Assembly: GCA_019636625.1 (NCBI GenBank)
Contig: JAHBXE010000004.1
Location: forward strand, 124,001 to 188,000
Direction: 5' to 3'
Source: Phycisphaeraceae bacterium
GTDB lineage: Bacteria > Planctomycetota > Phycisphaerae > Phycisphaerales > UBA1924
Length of the DNA stretch: 64,000 bases
The notes beneath the pieces were generated by a model, which was given only the letters and a program-made list of their open reading frames with translations, did no database searches and had not been told where the DNA came from. The first letter of the stretch is position 1. Every line of letters begins with the position of its first letter. A program made the translations under genes and the position numbers. This document shows, piece by piece, positions 19,621-31,216 of the stretch.

Positions 19621-20562
19621 TCACCCTGTCGCTTCCTGCGCCTCCCGCCACGCTTCCAGCGCATCGCGGGCCACCTCCCCGACTTCCCCATCGCCCACCT
19701 CGTGCTTCTCCACGCGGACGACGGGCATCACCCCCCAGCTCGAGTTGGTCAGGAACACCTCATCGGCCTTGAGCACATCCTCGATCGTCACCAGGCGCTT
19801 GCGGACGGGGAGGCGCCGACGGCCCGCCCATTCGAGGAGCCAGCCGCGCGTGACGCCGGGAAGAACCGGGCTCGGAATCGCGCCGCTCGCTTCCTCTCCC
19901 CGCGCGATGGGCGTCACCAGTTCGCGACGTGCTCCCCCCCCACTGCCCTCCCCCGTCACGAGGAACACGTTGCTCACGCACCCCCCGCAGACATGGTTGG
20001 TCACCTGGAGCACCAATCCCTCGCCCGCCTTCTTCGCCGCGGCAAGTTGCAGCTCGCGGAGCCGGCCCCAGTAGTTGATTGTCTTATGGCCCGCGAGCGG
20101 GTCCAGCGGGTTGACCTTCAGGTCCGCGATGGTCGCGGAGGCGCCGTGCTCGAACATCTCCTCGGGGTACACGGTCGCGGGCTGGGCCACGATCAGGACG
20201 GTCGGCTCAACGGGCGCCGCACCGCCGCCGTCCTGCGTTCGAGCGCGGCCGAGGAGGTTGAGATCGCCCCCCGTTATCGTCAACCTCACCCGCGCGTGGT
20301 CCAGCTCCGACGCCTCCACGGTGCGCGTGATGGCCTCGGCCAGCGCAGGGGCACGAAGCGCGTCGGACAGGCCCAGCTCGCGCGCCGATCCGATCATGCG
20401 ATCAAGATGCTCTTCAAGCAGGAACACGCGTGTGTGCCCGTTGAGGCGCCGCGCGGTCATGGTTTCGAAGAGCCCCACGCCGTGCTGCACGGCGGCGTCG
20501 AAGGCCGAGACACGCGCCTCGCCTGGTGAAAGGAGCCGGCCGTTGAGAAAGACCGTCGTCAT
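19621..20562 (-). CDS. Class IV aminotransferase (IlvE/PabC family)
   Basis: 313 residues. The PLP-enzyme fold type IV markers are present: an N-terminal FLNGRLLSPGEARVSAFDAA with QHGVGLFETM, the PLP lysine in LAGHKTINYWGRLRELQLA, and EVFLTNSSWGVMPVVRVE near the C-terminus. It could be a branched-chain aminotransferase, D-amino-acid aminotransferase or aminodeoxychorismate lyase; the sequence alone does not decide. The start is ATG 20562 (MTTVFLNG), because TATGCT lies six bases upstream. It begins 19 bases downstream of the beta-barrel gene. Confidence 0.87.
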   Translation of the reverse strand: MTTVFLNGRLLSPGEARVSAFDAAVQHGVGLFETMTARRLNGHTRVFLLEEHLDRMIGSARELGLSDALRAPALAEAITRTVEASELDHARVRLTITGGDLNLLGRARTQDGGGAAPVEPTVLIVAQPATVYPEEMFEHGASATIADLKVNPLDPLAGHKTINYWGRLRELQLAAAKKAGEGLVLQVTNHVCGGCVSNVFLVTGEGSGGGARRELVTPIARGEEASGAIPSPVLPGVTRGWLLEWAGRRRLPVRKRLVTIEDVLKADEVFLTNSSWGVMPVVRVEKHEVGDGEVGEVARDALEAWREAQEATG

Positions 20563-20581
20563 GGCCTGAGCATACGGGCGA

Positions 20582-21808
20582 TCAGAACGCGAGCTTGAGC
20601 ACCGCCCGCGCGCCGTAGGCCGTGTAGTCATCGCCGAAGTCGCCGGAAATGCCGACCAGGAACCCGGTGCCGGCCTTGTTCGAGAAGGTCACGCCAAGTT
20701 CGGGCGTCCACCATTCCTCGATCGAGGCGTCGTCGAGGAAGTTGGTGTAGCTCACGCCGCCGTAGAGGCCCCACGATTCGCCCAGGGCCAGCGTGCCCTT
20801 GACGCCGTTCTTGAGGATCGACTGGCGGACGCCGGGGTCAAGCTCGAAGTCCTTGCCGAACTCGACCGGCCGACCGCGGTAGAAGGAGATCTGATTGGCC
20901 ACGCCGAGCGTGAACGAATCGGTCAGCCGCCAGCCGACGTAGTTGGCGACCCCACCGCCGACGATGAGCCCGCCCGCGGCGATGTCCTCGGACCCCGAGG
21001 CGCCGCTGGAGAGAAAGGGCGTCACCTGCCAGAGCACGCCCTTCTTCTCCTCGGGGAGCACGAGGCGGATGGGCAGTCCGGCGGCGAACCCGACATGGAA
21101 CACGTCCGCTTCCTCGATCGTGTTGTACGTGAAGAACCCGCCCAGGGAGAAGCCGATGCGCTCCGTGAAGTTGAACGTGGTGGACAGGCCGAGCGTGGCG
21201 CTGTCGCCGGTGAAGTCGCCAACGTCGTAGGTCTTGGCCGCGAAGGTGACCTGGAACTGGGCGCCCGCGGCGTCCGACTTGCCTTCGTTCCAGATCTGCG
21301 ACCGGGTTTCATCGGCGAAGAACCCGAAGCGATGGTACGTGTGCTCCGCCATGCGGGCGGTCGTGGCGTTTGGGTTGCCGTCGGACACGGCGATGACCGA
21401 CAGGCGGTTCATGGCGCGAAGGAACTCCCGCACATCGTCACGCCCGTTCTTCTTGAGGTAATCCTCGATCTGGCGTTCGAGGTCCGCCTGGCTCACGCCG
21501 GTGAACGTCCGGGTGACCCCCGTGGGCCCGAAGGTGAGCGTTGCCTCCGTGTTGGCGGCGTTCTTCGTGATCGTGATGGCGTTGTTGACGTTGCCGTAGC
21601 GGAGCGAAAAGGATGTGTCCTCTCCGGAGAACGGAGCGAACGAGCCGCGCGTGTTGACGGCGTCGTCGACCAGGTCGATCAGGCTGCTCCCCCCCACGGT
21701 CACCGGCGTCTGCGAGCCGCCGGTCGCCGTCACGCCAAACAGGCTCTGGGCGGAGGCCAGGCTCGCCGCCGCCAGCACGGACAACACAGAAACGAGGATC
21801 GCACGCAT
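20582..21808 (-). CDS. Predicted outer-membrane beta-barrel protein
   Basis: 408 residues with a clear signal peptide (MRAILVSVLSVLAAASLASAQ). The second half alternates hydrophobic and polar residues in barrel-like strands (LSTTFNFTERIGFSLGGFFTYN, LGVANQISFYRGR) and ends in ...YGARAVLKLAF, where the C-terminal Phe matches the outer-membrane insertion signature. Residues 40-140 form a separate N-terminal part with an acidic helical segment (LERQIEDYLKKNGRDD). I know no named family. A GGGAG ribosome site precedes the ATG. Confidence 0.72.
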   Translation of the reverse strand: MRAILVSVLSVLAAASLASAQSLFGVTATGGSQTPVTVGGSSLIDLVDDAVNTRGSFAPFSGEDTSFSLRYGNVNNAITITKNAANTEATLTFGPTGVTRTFTGVSQADLERQIEDYLKKNGRDDVREFLRAMNRLSVIAVSDGNPNATTARMAEHTYHRFGFFADETRSQIWNEGKSDAAGAQFQVTFAAKTYDVGDFTGDSATLGLSTTFNFTERIGFSLGGFFTYNTIEEADVFHVGFAAGLPIRLVLPEEKKGVLWQVTPFLSSGASGSEDIAAGGLIVGGGVANYVGWRLTDSFTLGVANQISFYRGRPVEFGKDFELDPGVRQSILKNGVKGTLALGESWGLYGGVSYTNFLDDASIEEWWTPELGVTFSNKAGTGFLVGISGDFGDDYTAYGARAVLKLAF

Positions 21809-21877
21809 GGGTTGACTCCCGCCGCGGCCGCGGCAGGGAGCAGCCTACCTGTTGGGGACAGCCTTACGCAACCGCCA

Positions 21878-23131
21878 TCACGGGCATCCGGCGGCGAAGC
21901 GGTTCATGAAGCACGTGAAGTCGTTGACCGTGAGCATGGGAGCGCTTGTGCTGCCGTCGCAGTTGGCGAGGCTGTCGCCCGAGGCGAAGCGGTTGACGAA
22001 GCACTGGAAGTCCATGGCCGTCAGGATGGGGCTGCTGGTGCTGTTGTCGCAGTTCGCGAGGCAGGGCAGGATCGGGAGCCGGGCGATCCACGCCCGCTGG
22101 CCGGAGGGGCACACCCCCACGCCGACGATGGTCTTGCCGTCGGCGGAGACATCGTTCGCGGACAGCAGGGTCCACGTCGAGAGCGGGGCGCCGAAGTCCA
22201 TGAGGTACCGGCGAAGATCGATCAGGATGGTCTCGGGCGTCCAGATGGTGGCGCGGAGGCTGTTGAACGAGTCGCTGTACCCGACGAGCACGCGTCCATC
22301 GGCGGAGACCGATCGGGCCCCGGCGTTGTCCGCCGTCGGCAGCGCCCCGAGGTTGATCAACCCCGTGGGGTTCGACCAGCGGAAGGTCCTCGTGCCACCC
22401 ATCACCGTGCCCTGCCCCACCACCCACGATCCATCGTGCGAGACACCGAAGGCCTGCGTGTACCCGCCCGTCACCGGCATCGGGCCGAGGTTCTGCATTG
22501 GCTGGCCGGTGATCCAGCGGATGGCGTGCGGTCCGATGCCGTCGGGATCGCTGCACCCCACGATGGTCAGGCCGTCGTACGAGATCCCCATCGCGGCGCT
22601 GAAGGTCGCGTTGGGCAGCGCGCCGAGGTTCACCATGCCGGTCGACGCGGTCCAACGGAAGGCGCGGCTGCCGGAGGGGGTCGCGCTCCATCCCACGACA
22701 ATGGCGCCATCACCCGAGACGCCGTAGGCGGCGCTGGTCGTCCCTCCAGGAAGGGTGCCAAGATCCTGCATGCCCGTCGCGGCCGTCCAGCGGAACGCCC
22801 GTCCGCCGGAGTTGCCGACGACGACCGCGCCGTCCCCCGAGATGCAGACCGCCGAACTGGTCGCGGCGCCGGGAAGCAGGCCGAGGTCGGTCAGGCCATC
22901 GGCCCGCGACCACACAAAGGCACGTGCGGCGCCGGATGTGCCCATCTCCCCGGCGACCGAGCGGCCATCGGCGGAGATGGTGTGCGCAGCGCTGTAGGTG
23001 GCTCCGGGCCAGAGCGGGATGGACTCAAAGACCTGGGCGCGCGCAGGCGCAACTGTCCCCGCGACGAGCGAGACCATCACCGCAGCCGGGCGCCAAGCCC
23101 GTGGCCGGCACACACGATCCATGAAGTGCAT
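21878..23131 (-). CDS. Secreted HAF-repeat protein with GC-type dockerin-like tail
   Basis: 417 residues with a signal peptide. It consists of at least seven repeats of about 45 residues, each a beta-rich unit such as VSGDGAIVVGWS, then AFRWTASTGMVNLGALP. This is the HAF extracellular repeat pattern. The C-terminus carries two ANCDxSTSxPxLTxxDFxCF modules followed by NRFA and a terminal AGCP. The likely location is the cell surface or outside the cell; no enzymatic activity is suggested. I chose ATG 23131 after GTTGGGAG. It is a neighbour and likely paralogue of the gene at 23284-24594. Confidence 0.82.
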   Translation of the reverse strand: MHFMDRVCRPRAWRPAAVMVSLVAGTVAPARAQVFESIPLWPGATYSAAHTISADGRSVAGEMGTSGAARAFVWSRADGLTDLGLLPGAATSSAVCISGDGAVVVGNSGGRAFRWTAATGMQDLGTLPGGTTSAAYGVSGDGAIVVGWSATPSGSRAFRWTASTGMVNLGALPNATFSAAMGISYDGLTIVGCSDPDGIGPHAIRWITGQPMQNLGPMPVTGGYTQAFGVSHDGSWVVGQGTVMGGTRTFRWSNPTGLINLGALPTADNAGARSVSADGRVLVGYSDSFNSLRATIWTPETILIDLRRYLMDFGAPLSTWTLLSANDVSADGKTIVGVGVCPSGQRAWIARLPILPCLANCDNSTSSPILTAMDFQCFVNRFASGDSLANCDGSTSAPMLTVNDFTCFMNRFAAGCP

Positions 23132-23283
23132 CTCCCAACCACCCCGCCGGGTGGATGTTGAAGTGTACCGGAATCGGGAAATCTTGCACGTGGAATTCGG
23201 AGACAACCCGTTATCGGAAGTATTGGCGTTCGAGCGCCTTTCGGGTTCCACGTACCGAATGGAAGCAGATCAGGGAACTCACC

Positions 23284-24594
23284 TTACGAGCAGCCGGCGG
23301 CAAACTTGTTCAAGAAGCACAGGAAGTCGTTGGCCGTCAGAAGCGGACTTCCGATCGATGCATCGCAGTTGGCGTATGTGTCGCCATTGGCGTACGAGTT
23401 CAAGAAGCACTGGAAGTCGTTCGCCGTGAGTTTGGGAGAGCCCGTGGATCCATCGCAGTTGGCGTAGCAGGACAACGGCGGCAGCGTGGCGATCCAAGCC
23501 TGCGTGTTGCCGTCGGGACCGGTGCCCGTGCCCACGATGGTGCGACCGTCGGCGGAGACGGCGCGAGCCTCCTTCAGGTTCCAACCCGTCATCGGCGCGC
23601 CCGCGGCCATCAGCGTCGCTTGCAGGTCCCGCATCCCATTCTGCGCATCCCAGATAAAGGCTCGCGAGGCCGACCCGGGACCGAAGGGACCGGGCGCACC
23701 CTCGATGGTCGCCATTCCCACGATGACCGAACCATCCGCATTGGCGGCGAACGCGAAGCTCTGGAACGACCCTCCCGGCAGGTCGCCCAGGCCGACCATG
23801 CCTGTCGCCTGGGTCCAGCGGAACCCTTCGAGCCCATTCTGCGAGTTGTTGCTGCGGCTGCGCCCGACGATCACCTGCCCGTCAGCGCTGACGGCATCGG
23901 CGATGCTGTACTTCGTCAGCCACGTTGGCGATGGGAGGTAGCCGAGGCCCTGCATGCCCCCGGTGGACGTCCATCGGAAGGCCTGTGTCTCCTGGGCGCC
24001 GAACGAGCTGGCACCCACAACAATGGACCCGTCTCCCGAGACGCCATAGGCCACGCTGTTGAACGCGGTGCCCTGCAGCGCGCCGAGCCCGATGAACTGA
24101 CGGGTGGCAAGATTCATCACGAATGCTTCGTTCCCGTTCGCCGAGAGGCCGCCGCCGACGAGCGTCGAGCCGTCGGCGCTCAGGGCGCGTCCGGTCGACC
24201 GCGGCACACCGGTGGGGTTGCTCGGAAAGTCGCCGAGCAACTCGGGGCCCGTTGACGCGGTGTACACGAACGCCTGGGAACCGAGCGGGCTGAACGCGCC
24301 GAAGTCGGCGATGCCGATGATGGTGCCGCCATCGGCGGACACTCCGAACGAGATTGAACTGCCCCCGGCGGCAAACCAGACGGGCGTCAGGACGCCCTCG
24401 CTCCAGCCGTAGGCGACGCTCTGGCCGCCGAGGCCGCCCGTGATCAGGCTGCCCCCGGCCGCCACCGAGCCGTCACCACTCACGGCGTAGCCTTCGCTGT
24501 ACAGGACGGTGCTGCTCGCGTAGCCCAAGCCGGAGAAGGTCGCCTGAGCCAACGCGAGCGAGGGGGTGCAAGCCAGAACGATCAGTGTCCGCAC
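23284..24594 (-). CDS. Secreted HAF-repeat protein with GC-type dockerin-like tail, second copy
   Basis: 436 residues with a signal peptide (MRTLIVLACTPSLALAQ). Six or more HAF-type repeats occur (YAVSGDGSVAAGG, GVSADGGTIIGIADFG, AVSADGQVIVGRS), then the paired dockerin-like modules ANCDGSTGSPKLTANDF and ANCDASIGSPLLTANDF and a terminal AAGCS. It has the same architecture as the downstream HAF gene but clearly different sequence, consistent with an old tandem duplication. The 152-base spacer between them shows no second gene. Function is unknown; surface display is inferred from the tail. Confidence 0.82.
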   Translation of the reverse strand: MRTLIVLACTPSLALAQATFSGLGYASSTVLYSEGYAVSGDGSVAAGGSLITGGLGGQSVAYGWSEGVLTPVWFAAGGSSISFGVSADGGTIIGIADFGAFSPLGSQAFVYTASTGPELLGDFPSNPTGVPRSTGRALSADGSTLVGGGLSANGNEAFVMNLATRQFIGLGALQGTAFNSVAYGVSGDGSIVVGASSFGAQETQAFRWTSTGGMQGLGYLPSPTWLTKYSIADAVSADGQVIVGRSRSNNSQNGLEGFRWTQATGMVGLGDLPGGSFQSFAFAANADGSVIVGMATIEGAPGPFGPGSASRAFIWDAQNGMRDLQATLMAAGAPMTGWNLKEARAVSADGRTIVGTGTGPDGNTQAWIATLPPLSCYANCDGSTGSPKLTANDFQCFLNSYANGDTYANCDASIGSPLLTANDFLCFLNKFAAGCS

Positions 24595-24688
24595 GATCGG
24601 CCTCCGTGTGCTTTGCGTTCAGCGGGCCGGATGCAGAATACCGATCTCCCCCTCAAACGCAACACGGATGTGCACGGGCGCTATCGAG

Positions 24689-27427
<2,739 letters not shown>

Positions 27428-27487
27428 ACAGAAGAACCCTCCCTTGGTGAGCCCGAACACGTTCAAGCAAGCGCCGGGCCGTTCTGT

Positions 27488-27537
27488 GGACTCCCGAATG
27501 ACGAGCCAAGCACTGCCGATTGCGATCGGCGGAGTCC
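27488..27537. promoter_or_regulatory. Nested inverted repeat upstream of clpB
   Basis: GCCGAT (27515-27520) and ATCGGC (27525-27530) form a six-base stem with a TGCG centre. Outside it, GGACTCC (27488-27494) pairs with GGAGTCC (27531-27537). It lies 60-110 bases upstream of clpB and could be an operator or RNA hairpin. No known CIRCE, HAIR or sigma-32 sequence is visible. Confidence 0.3.
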
Positions 27538-27686
27538 GACCTGCCAACTTGACCGTTCCATCAGATCCGAACGGATCCCTTCTTTGAAGGAGAGGGAACC
27601 TCGGGATTCAGACAGGCGGATACATCGCCGGTTTGACGCCGCGACTCCGGGCCGATACAACACGCGGCCCGCAAGGAGATTTTGAA

Positions 27687-27959
27687 ATGGCCAGCCGAGC
27701 AGTTGTCGTTCTTGGGATTTCCGTGGCCGCCGTGGCGCTGGCCGGATGTGGTTCGTCGAACACGGCCGCGGCCCGTGATTCCAAGGTCCGGGGCAACCTG
27801 ACGCCGGAACTGATGACGCTCTCGCAGCGGCCGGTTGATGTCGACAACCGCGTGGTGCTCAGTACGGATGAGAACCTGCGGATGGCGAACGAGGACCTGA
27901 TCCGGATGTGGTACCTCGATCGGCCGAGCCGGCTTTCGCGGACGCGGATACCCCGATAG
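27687..27959 (+). CDS. Small predicted lipoprotein
   Basis: 90 residues with a lipoprotein signal (VVVLGISVAAVALAGC), so the mature protein begins at the lipidated Cys. The remaining 65 residues are polar with no recognised domain (VRGNLTPELMTLSQRPVDVD and DENLRMANEDLIRMW). AAGGAG lies eight bases before ATG 27687. A rho-independent terminator follows the stop codon, supporting a real, singly transcribed gene. Its role is unknown. Confidence 0.7.
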   Translation: MASRAVVVLGISVAAVALAGCGSSNTAAARDSKVRGNLTPELMTLSQRPVDVDNRVVLSTDENLRMANEDLIRMWYLDRPSRLSRTRIPR

Positions 27960-27982
27960 CAGTCGCAGACGCAACGATCAGA

Positions 27983-28005
27983 CCCGCGGCGGCCCGCGGG
28001 TTTTT
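27983..28005 (+). terminator. Rho-independent terminator after the lipoprotein gene
   Basis: CCCGCGG (27983-27989) pairs with CCGCGGG (27994-28000) around a four-base loop, followed by TTTTT and a further T-rich stretch. It is placed 23 bases after the lipoprotein stop and just before the convergent parB gene. Confidence 0.75.
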
Positions 28006-28011
28006 CATTTT

Positions 28012-28941
28012 TCAGCTCTTGTATCCCAGACGGGCGAGCAAGCCGTCGAAGTGGGCCAGGCCATAGAACTCGATGGAGAGCCGGCCGCGATCCCCGGCGC
28101 GGTTGGTCGTGATGGTCACCTTGGTGCCGAGGTGCTCGCTGAGGGCGCGTTCGAGCGCGACGCGGGAAGCCACTCGCCCGAGATCACCATCGTTTCGCTG
28201 GGGCTTTGCCGCCTGCGCCGGGTCCGCGGGAGCAGGAGCCGACATGGCCGCGGCCTCCCGCTCGAGCTTCCGCACGCTCCAGTACTCATCGCAAGCCTGC
28301 TCGGCGAGCTTGATACGGGCCTGGCCCGGCGGGGTCATGAGCAAAGCCTTGCCGTGGCCCGCGTTGAGCCTGCCGGACTGGATCATGTCACGGATGGGCT
28401 CCTCGAGCTCGGTCAAGCGGATGGTGTTCGCCACGCTCGATCGATCGAGCCCGACGCGGTCGGCGATCTGCTGGTGCGTGAGGCGGAAGCGATCCACAAG
28501 ATTGCGGAATGCGAAGGCACGCTCGATGGGATTGAGGTCCTCGCGCTGGACGTTCTCGATGATGGCCCATTCCGCGGCCTGTTCGTCCGAGAGGTCGCGA
28601 ACAATGGCGGGAACGGTGGGAAGTCCCGCCAGGGCCGCCGCTCTCCACCGGCGCTCGCCCGCCACCAGTTCATACCCCCCACTGCTGTCGCCGCGGACGA
28701 TCACGGGCTGCATCATCCCGGTGGACTTGATGGAGTCGGACAGCCGTTCCAAGGCCGTCTGGTCAAAGACCCGGCGCGGCTGAAACCGGCTTGGCTTGAC
28801 AGACGCGGAGGGGATCATCACGATGCCCGGGGTCGAGGCCTCTGGCTTGTTGGGGTCGGTGACCACGGAAACTGGTTGGCCGATGATCGCACTGAGGCCC
28901 TTCCCGAGCCTGCGGACCTTTGATTGGCTTGTGTTTGTCAT
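28012..28941 (-). CDS. parB: ParB/Spo0J family chromosome partition protein
   Basis: 309 residues. ParB binds parS sites and CTP to organise chromosome origins with ParA. The ParB N-terminal nuclease-fold domain contains LVAGERRWRAAALAG and the ENVQREDLNPIERA block. The helix-turn-helix follows in LTHQQIADRVGLDRSSVANTIRL. A C-terminal dimerisation region ends the protein. I chose ATG 28941 (MTNTSQSKVRRLGKGLSAI), a typical ParB start. parA is not in the window; a near-consensus parS lies 0.3 kb away. This suggests, but does not prove, closeness to the origin. Confidence 0.93.
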   Translation of the reverse strand: MTNTSQSKVRRLGKGLSAIIGQPVSVVTDPNKPEASTPGIVMIPSASVKPSRFQPRRVFDQTALERLSDSIKSTGMMQPVIVRGDSSGGYELVAGERRWRAAALAGLPTVPAIVRDLSDEQAAEWAIIENVQREDLNPIERAFAFRNLVDRFRLTHQQIADRVGLDRSSVANTIRLTELEEPIRDMIQSGRLNAGHGKALLMTPPGQARIKLAEQACDEYWSVRKLEREAAAMSAPAPADPAQAAKPQRNDGDLGRVASRVALERALSEHLGTKVTITTNRAGDRGRLSIEFYGLAHFDGLLARLGYKS

Positions 28942-29008
28942 AACATAATCCTTACTAACTGCCATAGTGTATCACAATACCGGCAGACATGCTTCCGGAG
29001 GTCAATAC

Positions 29009-29461
29009 TTGACAGCACTCATTGAGGTCATCGTTCGTGGTTTGGTCAGGTATGGATCGAAGGTGCTCCTGTGCCGAGATGATCAGGGATTGTACTACTA
29101 CTTGCCAGGTGGTCACATCGAGTTCGGGGAATCGGCAGACCAAGCGCTTCAACGTGAGTTCAAGGAAGAGTGCGGCGCTGACGTGTCCGTTGGACCCTTC
29201 GCGATGGCATGCGAGGTCGTTTTCAAACAGAACGCGAAGTGGCGACATGAGTTGAACCTGGTGTTCCACGTGCAACTTCCTGGCGAAAGAGTTGCAAGCA
29301 CGGAACCAGGCATTTCGTTTCATTGGATTGATCTCGCCTCTGTCCCTTCTGCGGACATTCGCCCTCATGCAGTCAAAGCGTGGCTTATGTCGGGAGGGCG
29401 GCATCACCCCGAGTGGGTGTCTCAGGTCCCCAGCGAAGGGCCGCTCTCTGAATGCCGATGA
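29009..29461 (+). CDS. Nudix hydrolase
   Basis: 150 residues with a full Nudix box: GHIEFGESADQALQREFKEE then CGA, giving the metal-binding REFKEE. It hydrolyses a nucleoside-diphosphate-linked substrate. I chose TTG 29009 because GGAGG lies seven bases upstream, although the frame extends to GTG 28967. The region is visibly lower in GC than its neighbours. It is divergent from parB and is followed by a histidine-kinase-like gene eight bases after its stop, so the two are probably cotranscribed. Confidence 0.85.
   Translation: MTALIEVIVRGLVRYGSKVLLCRDDQGLYYYLPGGHIEFGESADQALQREFKEECGADVSVGPFAMACEVVFKQNAKWRHELNLVFHVQLPGERVASTEPGISFHWIDLASVPSADIRPHAVKAWLMSGGRHHPEWVSQVPSEGPLSECR
29262..29277. 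promoter_or_regulatory. parS-like site
   Basis: TGTTCCACGTGCAACT matches the ParB consensus TGTTTCACGTGAAACA at 13 of 16 positions, with the central CACGTG intact. It lies inside the Nudix gene, about 320 bases from the parB start. A match of this quality could occur by chance once in several windows of this size, so its position by parB is the main support. Confidence 0.4.
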
Positions 29462-29468
29462 AAGAAGC

Positions 29469-30134
29469 GTGGCCGATGCCAGGAAGAAACAACAAGTAGT
29501 GGGCCTTGCCAAGCTTGGGTCGGTCGGTCTGGCCGCGGCCGTGGCGCATGAAGTACGTCGGCTCTTGACTCCAGTAAAGGTTCATGCGGAGCGAGCGGCA
29601 ACCAGCTCTGGTCTGAGTGCTGAAGCTTCCCTTAGTCTGATCATGTTGATAAGGGCAGCGGCAGAGGTTGAGCAAGTCCTCGACTTGCTTGTCGGTTCCC
29701 AGGTGTCTCGAGAGATCAAGATCCTGAGTGCCTCTCGGCGATGTCTCGGTGACGATTCCCAGATTCGAATGCACGGGGATCCCAAGGCAACAGCCCTCTT
29801 TCCTGAAGCCGCGCTCAATGTGATCCTGCATAATCTGGTTCAGAACGCAAAGCGTGCATGCCCGGATGGTTCGCCAATCGATGTAACCGTTCGGCCTGAT
29901 TCCACGGGAAACACATCAATCCACGTTGAAGATTCCGGATCGGGACTGAAGCACCCGTCTCCGTTTCGTTTGTTCGATCCAAGCGCCTCCGGCAGCGGGA
30001 TCGGGCTTCCGCTCTGTCGGGCCCTGGTCGAGGAGTATGGCGGGACGATCGAAGTTCGCCCACGGGCGAATGGTGGCACTGCGGCCATCATCTGGCTTCC
30101 CGCCGCATCGATTGCCAAGCGCGAAGCTGCATAA
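29469..30134 (+). CDS. Histidine kinase-like ATPase (HATPase_c)
   Basis: 221 residues. The H-box is AVAHEVRRLLTPVKVHAE with the candidate phospho-His, the N-box is ILHNLVQNAKRACP, and the G boxes are HVEDSGSGL and SGSGIGLPLCRALVEEYGG. There is no membrane helix or sensor domain, so it looks like an orphan cytoplasmic transmitter module. The start is uncertain: I chose GTG 29469, just after the Nudix stop; ATG 29367 would overlap the Nudix gene. No response regulator is nearby. GC content is below that of neighbouring genes, which suggests transfer. Confidence 0.75.
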   Translation: MADARKKQQVVGLAKLGSVGLAAAVAHEVRRLLTPVKVHAERAATSSGLSAEASLSLIMLIRAAAEVEQVLDLLVGSQVSREIKILSASRRCLGDDSQIRMHGDPKATALFPEAALNVILHNLVQNAKRACPDGSPIDVTVRPDSTGNTSIHVEDSGSGLKHPSPFRLFDPSASGSGIGLPLCRALVEEYGGTIEVRPRANGGTAAIIWLPAASIAKREAA

Positions 30135-30135
30135 G

Positions 30136-31188
30136 TTAGTGTGGACTAATAACAATCACATCGGCCGGTTCGATGTGCAGATCGACCCTTTGGCCTTGCG
30201 GTAAGCGACCGCTGGGATTGACCTCCGCCACTTGTACCGACGCTCCGCCGGGCAGCAGCACGGTGTGATGAGCCAGTTCGCCAAGGTACAGGCTCTCGCT
30301 GATGGTCCCGCTTGTGGCATTGATCTCGGCGGTTGCCAGGCGAATGGCTTCAGGTCGAACGGACACCAGATACTCGCCTGGGGCGGTGGGGGGGACGGCG
30401 GGGGTGAGAGGGCCCGCGGCGGTTTGCAGCCGCGCTCCATCGAAATGGGCTTTCAGGAAGTTGGTTTCACCCAGGAACTCGGCAACGAATCGAGAGCCGG
30501 GCTTTCGGTACAACTCGGCGGGAGGACCGAGCTGGACGATTCGGCCGCGATCGATGATCGCGATCCGATCGGCCATGCTCAGGGCTTCCTTCTGATCGTG
30601 AGTTACATAAACAGTTGTTATTCCAGACTCCTTGCAGATACGCCGGATTTCTGAGCGAAGCTCGATCCGTAGTTTGGCATCAAGGTTGGAGAGGGGTTCG
30701 TCGAGCAGGAGGACATCCGGGCGTATGACGAGGGCGCGGGCGAGGGCAACGCGCTGCTGCTGGCCGCCGGAGAGTTGGTTGGGCTTGCGCTTGGCGTATT
30801 CGCTCATCCGCACGGCGGAAAGGCCCTCGGCGACTCGCCGGTCGCGTTCGGCCGCGGCAACCTTTCGGATGGACAAGCCAAACGCCACGTTGGCTTCAAC
30901 GGTCATATGGGGCCAGAGGGCGTAGGACTGGAAGACCATGCCGGTGTTGCGCTTGTTGGGTGGCAGCCGTGTGACGTCGCGGCCGTCGAAGAGCAGCTTT
31001 CCGGAAGTGGGCTCGATGAAGCCCGCGATCATGCGGAGAAGCGTGGTCTTGCCGCAACCGGAGGGGCCCAGGAGAAAGAAGAGTTCGCCGGGTTCGATGG
31101 CGAGGGAAATGTTGTCGACGGCTGTCGCCGCGGACTGGCCGGAGCCGAAGACCTTGGTGATGCCGTGGATGCCGATGGCCGTGGGCAT
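30136..31188 (-). CDS. ABC transporter ATP-binding protein (MalK/PotA/FbpC type)
   Basis: 350 residues with all nucleotide-binding motifs: Walker [14 protein letters not shown], signature [15 protein letters not shown], Walker [14 protein letters not shown] and H-loop [10 protein letters not shown]. The C-terminal TOBE region spans about residues 250-350 ([10 protein letters not shown]). The family energises importers of sugars, polyamines or iron; the substrate is not evident because no permease or binding protein is adjacent. TACTCT lies eight bases before ATG 31188. It is convergent with the kinase gene, the two stops being one base apart. Confidence 0.9.
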   Translation of the reverse strand: MPTAIGIHGITKVFGSGQSAATAVDNISLAIEPGELFFLLGPSGCGKTTLLRMIAGFIEPTSGKLLFDGRDVTRLPPNKRNTGMVFQSYALWPHMTVEANVAFGLSIRKVAAAERDRRVAEGLSAVRMSEYAKRKPNQLSGGQQQRVALARALVIRPDVLLLDEPLSNLDAKLRIELRSEIRRICKESGITTVYVTHDQKEALSMADRIAIIDRGRIVQLGPPAELYRKPGSRFVAEFLGETNFLKAHFDGARLQTAAGPLTPAVPPTAPGEYLVSVRPEAIRLATAEINATSGTISESLYLGELAHHTVLLPGGASVQVAEVNPSGRLPQGQRVDLHIEPADVIVISPH

Positions 31189-31216
31189 GGGGCAAGAGAG
31201 TAGCGGAGTCCGTACC

